Below are positions 58,712 to 64,000 of a stretch of 64,000 bases of DNA, in pieces. Origin of the DNA: a bacterium. GTDB lineage: Bacteria; Hinthialibacterota; Hinthialibacteria; OLB16. A program made the translations under genes and the position numbers. Below the pieces are notes generated by a model. It ran no database searches. It had not been told where the DNA came from and saw nothing but the letters and a program-made list of their open reading frames with translations. Each line of letters starts with the position of its first letter. Position 1 is the stretch's first letter. The stretch lies in assembly GCA_022072055.1 (NCBI GenBank), contig JAJVIK010000011.1:370597-434596 (forward strand), given 5' to 3'.

Positions 58712-60799
58712 ATGGTTCGGTGGATTGGGGGGGGATTCCTCCTCGCTTGTCTTGTTTTCGGTCCACCCGGGGCGTGGGGGCAAGGGCTTTCGAGCGCCGA
58801 GGTGAGCGCTCTGGTCGGCGCGGCGGCGAAGGTCTTCGACCTCCCCTTCACGGTGGCGGTGGTGAGCCGGGATGGGACCCTTCTTGGGGTCTACTCCAAG
58901 ACCGGCGCGCCGTCATTGTCCGCCGCCAACTTCGGCGAGCTCGAACCGAGCGAGGATGTGGCCGCGGCGCTCGCGCGCACCGGGGCATTCTTCAGCAACA
59001 ACCAGGCCCCGCTCTCTTCGCGCACTATCCGCTTCATCAGCGGCATCCACTTCCCGCCGGGAATCGCCAACACCCCCAACGCAGCGCTTTATGGGATCGA
59101 AAACACGAATCGGGGCTGCCTGCTGCTCCCCCCGGCGGAGTTCTTTCCGGGGAAGGAACTCCCTCGCTCAGGGCGGGCAAACGGAACCTTTCCCGGTCTT
59201 GGCGTTCTGACCGGCAAAGCGGGGATCCGGGACATCACCCAGCAGTATCCCATCGCGGTGAACGGCGGCGGGATTCCGATCTATCGCGGCTCGACCCTGG
59301 TGGGAGGGATCGGGGTCGCCGGTCTGGACAGCCTGGGCGCGCTCTCGGGGCGAGCCTCCGAGTTCGCTGCGATCCGTGGGGTGATTGAATCCGGACTCCC
59401 ACTCGGTCCGGTCCCCAGCCCGCTTCCCCGTCCGGGGCAGGTCTTTGTCGATGGCATCCGCCTCCCCTTTGTCGGCTCCACCCTTTCCGAGCGCAATCGC
59501 ATCCTTCGGGGGAAGCGTATCCGCGGCACACCCGGTCCGGACCTGTTCCCCGGTCCGCTACCGCCGGGAACCTGGATCGTGGGACCGATTTCCAGCCCGC
59601 GCGACCAACCCCCGGAGGGGTGGCTGGCCCTGCCCCGGGATGGAGTCGGGCCGGACTTCCTGACCGCCGCCGAGGTGGACCGGATCATCGCCGCCTGTGT
59701 AAACCGCGCAAATCGCACCCGCGCCGCGATTCGCCTCCCGCCCGGGCGGCCCTCCAAGATGGCGATCGCGGTGGGGGACCTCGCGGGGCGGGTGATCGGT
59801 CTCTATCGAATGCCGGACTCCACCGTGTTCAGCGTGGATGTGGCGGTCACCAAGGCGCGTAACGCGGTCTATTTCTCCAGCCCGGCGCGCGCCCCGGGGG
59901 ACCTACCGGGGCTGCCGGTCGGAACCGCGATCACCGCGCGGACTCTTTCCTTTGGGAGTCAGCCGCTTTATCCGCCGGGAATCAACGGTTCCGGTCCCGG
60001 ACCTTTCTTTGAGAGCCTGTTTGTTCCCGACCTGCTCAATCCCTGCACTCAGGGGAGCCAACCGCCGGGAGGATTCCTCCAAAGCGGGATCGTGTTCTTC
60101 CCCGGCAGCACACCGCTCTACAAGAACGGGGTGCTCGTGGGGGGCCTTGGAGTGAGCGGGGATGGGGTCGAACAGGATGATTTTGTCACCGCGGCGGGTT
60201 TCGAGGGTTTCGAGCCGAGCGCGAATCTGCGCGCCGACCACCATTTTGTGGATGGGGTGCGCTTGCCGTATTTCAAGTTCCCGCGCAACCCGACCACCGG
60301 GGTGTATCGGGACACATCGCCGCCGAGGGTCGTCGCCGCCGCGATTATTCCAGGAAACACCACTGTGCTCGTGGAGGTTGTCGCGGGGTCTGAGATCGAC
60401 CAGGCCCAGACCTTGGCGACCCTGGAGGTGGAGGTGGGCAACCCGCTCGGACCGCCGCCGGCGGGAACGGTGATCGATTTTGCCTTCACCCATGTTTACC
60501 GTATCACCTTCCCCGCGCCCTTGGCGTCAGGGACCCCGGTTCGAGTGCGTGTCGAACCCCAGGATGTGCGCGGGCAGAGCGGAGGGCTCCAAACCCTCGA
60601 CCTTGTCGCCGCCAAAGCGCATGGAGGCCCGGATTTCACATTCGACAACAGGGTGGATGCCGCCGACCTCCTTTCCTTGCTGAGCGCCACGATCAAACGG
60701 GAGAAAGTGGAGGATCACGACCTCACGGGCGACACTCGGCTGGACTTCTCGGACCAGTTTGAATTCTCGCGCCACTGGCATGGGGAACCGGACCGATGA
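58712..60799 (+). CDS. Secreted protein with two GlcG/HbpS-like heme-binding domains
   Basis: 695 residues: signal peptide (MVRWIGGGFLLACLVFGPPG, cleavage near AWGQG), then a GlcG/HbpS domain at about 26-230 (LSSAEVSALVGAAAKVFDLP; GGGIPIYRGSTLVGGIGVAG) and a second at about 310-510 (LTAAEVDRIIAACVNRANRT; LYKNGVLVGGLGVSGDGVEQ). Such domains can bind heme. A C-terminal beta region and a dockerin-like stretch (FDNRVDAADLLSLLSATIKR and DLTGDTRLDFSDQFEFSRHW) follow. It overlaps the barrel gene by four bases (ATGA), suggesting a joint envelope function with the cytochrome downstream. Confidence 0.82.
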   Translation: MVRWIGGGFLLACLVFGPPGAWGQGLSSAEVSALVGAAAKVFDLPFTVAVVSRDGTLLGVYSKTGAPSLSAANFGELEPSEDVAAALARTGAFFSNNQAPLSSRTIRFISGIHFPPGIANTPNAALYGIENTNRGCLLLPPAEFFPGKELPRSGRANGTFPGLGVLTGKAGIRDITQQYPIAVNGGGIPIYRGSTLVGGIGVAGLDSLGALSGRASEFAAIRGVIESGLPLGPVPSPLPRPGQVFVDGIRLPFVGSTLSERNRILRGKRIRGTPGPDLFPGPLPPGTWIVGPISSPRDQPPEGWLALPRDGVGPDFLTAAEVDRIIAACVNRANRTRAAIRLPPGRPSKMAIAVGDLAGRVIGLYRMPDSTVFSVDVAVTKARNAVYFSSPARAPGDLPGLPVGTAITARTLSFGSQPLYPPGINGSGPGPFFESLFVPDLLNPCTQGSQPPGGFLQSGIVFFPGSTPLYKNGVLVGGLGVSGDGVEQDDFVTAAGFEGFEPSANLRADHHFVDGVRLPYFKFPRNPTTGVYRDTSPPRVVAAAIIPGNTTVLVEVVAGSEIDQAQTLATLEVEVGNPLGPPPAGTVIDFAFTHVYRITFPAPLASGTPVRVRVEPQDVRGQSGGLQTLDLVAAKAHGGPDFTFDNRVDAADLLSLLSATIKREKVEDHDLTGDTRLDFSDQFEFSRHWHGEPDR

Positions 60800-62595
60800 G
60801 TCGCGTGGGTCCGTTGCTCGCGGGCGCGCTTGTCTTGTTCGCGGGGAGCGCGAGCGGGGCCCCCGAATTCGAGGAGATGCTTCCGGTTTTCCCCAAGCGA
60901 GCCATCGCGGTGGAGACCTCGACTCCTTCACTCGAAACCGATCTGCTTGAGCTCGAGCCGCGCCGACCTTCGCTCCTCGACGAGGATATCCCACGTCTCG
61001 TGGCCTCGAAGTGGGAAAAACCCTTCGACCCCAATGTCCCGGATTTTGAGCCGATGCCCAACCGTTGGGACATCCAGCCGCCGCCCTATGAGAAGAATGA
61101 CCGTTCTTTCGGCTGCCTGGACCCGTACCACCAGAACAAGCTCAAGGGGGACTTCCCATTTCTTGGGGATGACTATTTCCATGTCCTCACGGTCACCAGC
61201 CAGTCGCTTTTCGAGAGCCGTGAGGTCCCGATACCGAGCGGGGTGAGCGCGCAGGACCCGGGGTCCTTCGATTTCTTCGGCGAGGACCGTCAGGATGTCT
61301 TCGTGGAAAACCTCCGGATCAGCATCGACATTTACAAAGGGCAAACCTCTTTCCGGCCCCCGGACTGGCGGCTGCGTTACACGCATGTGTTCAACTATAA
61401 CGACATCGCCTCCCAGGAGCTCGGGGTGGTCAGCCCGGATGTGCGTCGGGGAAGGCATCGGGACCGCAGGGACAACTCGATAGAGGAGCTGTTCTTCGAG
61501 CTCCTCTTAGAAGGCCGCCCTCCCAAATATGACTTCACCTCGGCGCGGATTGGGATTCAGCCGTTTGTCTCCGATTTTCGGGGATTTGTGTTCAACGACA
61601 CCAACCTGGGGTACCGTCTCTTCGGAAGCCGAGACAACAACAAGCTGCAATGGAACCTGGCGTGGTTCGATCAGCTCGAAAAGGAAACCAACAGCGAACT
61701 GAACACCTTTGAATCGCGCGGCCAACAGGTGTTCGTGGCCAACGTGTACCGTCAGGACTTCCTCTGGCTGGGATATACCGGGCAGCTTTCCTTTCACGCC
61801 AATTGGGATGATCCGAGCGTGAAATATGACAAGAACGGGTTTCTGGTGCGACCGGACCCCATCGGCTCCTTCCAGCGCCATGAGATCGACGCCTATTACT
61901 TCGGTTGGGCCGGTGAGGGGCACATTGGGGAACTCAACATCTCGCACCAGTTCTATCAGGTGTGCGGCGAGGATGAGCTCAATCCCATCGCCGGAACGAA
62001 GCAGGAGATCGATGCTCAGCTTTTCGCCTTGGAGCTTTCAATCGATCGCGATTGGTTTCGACCGAAGGCGTCCTTCCTCTATCAATCCGGGGACAAGAAC
62101 CCGCTCGATTCGCGCGCGAAGGGCTTTGACGGCATCCTCGAGAACCCCAATTTCGCGGGCGGCCCCTTCAGTTACTGGGGACGTCAGGCGCTGCGCCTGA
62201 GCGGGACCGCGGTCGGTCTGGTTCAACGCAATAGCCCCTACTCGGATCTCACCACCAGCAAAATCCAGGGGCAGTCCAACCATGTGAATCCGGGATTGTT
62301 CCTCTACAACGCGGGCTTCGATATCGATTGGACCCCGCGCCTCAAGACCCTGTTCAACGCGAGCTACCTCCGCTTTGATCACACCGAGCCGATCGAATTG
62401 GCGCTCCAGCAACCGGGGATCGACGAAGAGATCGGGTGGGACCTTTCGCTCGGATTCCAGTATCGTCCCTATTTCACGAACAATGTCATCTTTACGGGCG
62501 GGGTATCGACTCTGATCACCGGAGACGGATTCGAGGAGATCTCCACGAAGGGCAGCCTTTATGCGGGTTTCTTGGAAGTCGCGGTCACTTTCTAG
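60796..62595 (+). CDS. Outer-membrane beta-barrel protein
   Basis: 599 residues. After a signal peptide (VGPLLAGALVLFAGSASGAP) there are many alternating strands with aromatic girdles (WRLRYTHVFNYNDIAS, WNLAWFDQLEK, LWLGYTGQLSFHANWDD), and the chain ends in FLEVAVTF, a C-terminal Phe as required for Bam insertion. Strand count is not determined. Its gene overlaps the GlcG/HbpS-like gene and is followed after seven bases by the multiheme cytochrome. By position it could hold the cytochrome in the outer membrane, as in porin-cytochrome conduits. It has no close resemblance to known conduit porins that I can see. Confidence 0.8.
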   Translation: MSRVGPLLAGALVLFAGSASGAPEFEEMLPVFPKRAIAVETSTPSLETDLLELEPRRPSLLDEDIPRLVASKWEKPFDPNVPDFEPMPNRWDIQPPPYEKNDRSFGCLDPYHQNKLKGDFPFLGDDYFHVLTVTSQSLFESREVPIPSGVSAQDPGSFDFFGEDRQDVFVENLRISIDIYKGQTSFRPPDWRLRYTHVFNYNDIASQELGVVSPDVRRGRHRDRRDNSIEELFFELLLEGRPPKYDFTSARIGIQPFVSDFRGFVFNDTNLGYRLFGSRDNNKLQWNLAWFDQLEKETNSELNTFESRGQQVFVANVYRQDFLWLGYTGQLSFHANWDDPSVKYDKNGFLVRPDPIGSFQRHEIDAYYFGWAGEGHIGELNISHQFYQVCGEDELNPIAGTKQEIDAQLFALELSIDRDWFRPKASFLYQSGDKNPLDSRAKGFDGILENPNFAGGPFSYWGRQALRLSGTAVGLVQRNSPYSDLTTSKIQGQSNHVNPGLFLYNAGFDIDWTPRLKTLFNASYLRFDHTEPIELALQQPGIDEEIGWDLSLGFQYRPYFTNNVIFTGGVSTLITGDGFEEISTKGSLYAGFLEVAVTF

Positions 62596-62602
62596 CGCGC
62601 GG

Positions 62603-64000
62603 ATGGGGGAGAACCGAAGGGCCTTCTTCCACTCACGTGGGGGCGCCCTCATCTGTCTCCTCCTGTCGGGGAGCTGCTTTCTTGATCCCCGCGCGCGCGC
62701 CAACCCGGAAGACCTCATCCGCCAGTCGCCGGAGGCGGCGGCGGCCAAGAGCGCAAGCTGCCTCCTGTGCCATCAGGGCATCGATGACCCCGACATGCAC
62801 GAGTCGGTGAGCCTCAACTTGGGATGCACGGATTGCCATGGGGGGAACCCCCAGACCCGAGCGTTTCAGGCCCCTCCGATGGGGTCGCCGGAACACCTTG
62901 CGATGAAGCTTGCCGCCCATGTCCGGCCGAGCCACCCTGAATGCTGGCCCACCTCCGCAAACCCGGAACGGACATACACCTTGCTGAACAAGGAGAGTCC
63001 TGAGTTTATCCGCTTCATCAATCCGGGAGACCTGCGAGTGGCGGAGATTTCGTGCGGCTCCTGTCACGCGCGGGTGGTGTACAACATGCAGAAAAGCATG
63101 ATGACCACCGGCGCGCTGCTGTGGGGGTCCGCCGCCTACAACAACGGCATCCTGCCGGTCAAGAATTACATTCTGGGTGAGAGCTACGGTCCCGATGGGC
63201 TCGCGCGGAAGGTCAACACAGTCCCCGCGCCGACTCCGGCGGAGCTCGCGCGCGGAGTACTCCCCTCCCTGCTCCCGCTGCCGCGCTGGGAGATTGTGCA
63301 GCCCGGAGACATCTTTCGGGCCTTCGAGCGAGGCGGCAAAGCCAATCGCCTGTTTGTGACCGACTCGGTGGGACTTCCAAACCCCTTTGAGGAGCCGGGC
63401 AAACCCGACAATCGCTTGGGAGATCGGGGGCTTGGAACCCAACTTAACATCAGCGTTCCGGTCTTGAACATCCACAAGACCCGTCTCAACGATCCCTTCC
63501 TCTCCTTCATGGGAACTTGCGACCATCCGGGAGATTATCGCTCCTCGGGCTGCACCGCCTGTCACTCGGTCTACGCCAACGACCGCTCGTGGCTGGCCTC
63601 GGGGCCTTGGGCGCCCTATGGGCATCAAGGGCTGTCCTATTCCAATGACCCGACCATCCCCAAGAACGAGCGCGGGCATCCGATTAAGCACCAGTTCACC
63701 AAGGCCATCCCGAGTTCCCAGTGCCTGACCTGCCACCACCATCAGCCCAACGCGTTTGTGAACACCTACCTGGGCTTCCAGATGTGGGATTATGAGAGCG
63801 ACGCGAAATGGATGTATCCCCACACGGGCCACGAACCGAGCGAGGAGGAGCGCCGGCTCACCGCGCTGCACAACCCCGAGGCCGCCGCGGTTCGAGGGAA
63901 TTGGAGGAATCGAGAGTTTCTCGAACGCGCCGCCGATCTCAACCCGAACCTGGAGCACACCCAATTCGCGGACTATCACGGGCATGGATGGATCTTTCGC
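62603..64000 (+). CDS. Multiheme cytochrome c, N-terminal part (cut by window end)
   Basis: 466 residues are visible; the frame is open at the window end. An N-terminal export signal (GALICLLLSGSCFLDPRARA) precedes five CxxCH heme sites: CLLCH (residue 53), CTDCH (75), CGSCH (151), CTACH (317) and CLTCH (374). Histidine-rich stretches (CHHHQPN, PHTGHE) may supply distal ligands. No strong ribosome binding site precedes the ATG at 62603, so coupling to the barrel gene seven bases upstream is likely. It probably carries electrons in the periplasm or on the outer surface. Confidence 0.88.
   Translation, partial: MGENRRAFFHSRGGALICLLLSGSCFLDPRARANPEDLIRQSPEAAAAKSASCLLCHQGIDDPDMHESVSLNLGCTDCHGGNPQTRAFQAPPMGSPEHLAMKLAAHVRPSHPECWPTSANPERTYTLLNKESPEFIRFINPGDLRVAEISCGSCHARVVYNMQKSMMTTGALLWGSAAYNNGILPVKNYILGESYGPDGLARKVNTVPAPTPAELARGVLPSLLPLPRWEIVQPGDIFRAFERGGKANRLFVTDSVGLPNPFEEPGKPDNRLGDRGLGTQLNISVPVLNIHKTRLNDPFLSFMGTCDHPGDYRSSGCTACHSVYANDRSWLASGPWAPYGHQGLSYSNDPTIPKNERGHPIKHQFTKAIPSSQCLTCHHHQPNAFVNTYLGFQMWDYESDAKWMYPHTGHEPSEEERRLTALHNPEAAAVRGNWRNREFLERAADLNPNLEHTQFADYHGHGWIFR

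Overview
The window reads as a GC-rich bacterial chromosome, probably from an uncultured heterotrophic lineage with a double membrane. Supporting signs are secreted proteins with long Thr/Pro-rich linkers and dockerin-like C-termini, a type II pseudopilin, paired Gfo/Idh/MocA oxidoreductases, a C-terminal-Phe outer-membrane barrel and a multiheme cytochrome. This style is familiar from Sumerlaeota, Hydrogenedentota or Omnitrophota-like genomes. That placement is inference; no rRNA or marker gene is present to fix it.

Layout. 0-9.8 kb: core metabolism (end of uppP, TIM-barrel isomerase, secreted beta-helix protein, gnd, Ldh-family dehydrogenase, two Gfo/Idh/MocA enzymes, trpB2). 9.9-18.9 kb: a compact integrative element in a tRNA-Pro(GGG) gene, bounded by 36-bp direct repeats, with hicBA, two secreted cargo proteins, a divergent operator, a small HTH protein, a primase-helicase, an origin-like repeat cluster, an excisionase-sized protein and a tyrosine integrase. 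Decayed recombinase sequence lies just outside it (18.9-20.1 kb).

20.1-30.5 kb is the most unusual region. An NrpR-type nitrogen regulator is divergent from a four-gene operon (NADP-type glutamate dehydrogenase, TPR protein, a second GDH lacking the catalytic lysine, and a KaiC-like/ATP-grasp fusion). NrpR is followed by a paralogue of the same fusion. A consensus promoter with palindromic operator-like sites lies in front of the GDH operon. I infer a nitrogen-status circuit with two undescribed effectors.

30.7-38.1 kb: sodium/solute symporter, pseudopilin, SGNH hydrolase and a uronate isomerase-Rid-RimI-GPH transporter operon. 38.1-47.9 kb: large secreted proteins sharing a nearly identical 1-kb C-terminal module, a GxxExxY nuclease-like gene bracketed by palindromic repeats, and a tail-collar protein. 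48.4-51.9 kb: gcvPB, a VOC enzyme and small toxin-antitoxin-like pairs, one with a nonsense mutation. 51.9-57.8 kb: a GntR-ABC operon whose larger permeases carry long non-membrane C-terminal regions. 57.9-58.5 kb: a DUF104-VapC pair. 58.7-64 kb: a secreted GlcG/HbpS-like protein, an outer-membrane barrel and a multiheme cytochrome c (cut by the window end), a possible trans-outer-membrane electron conduit.
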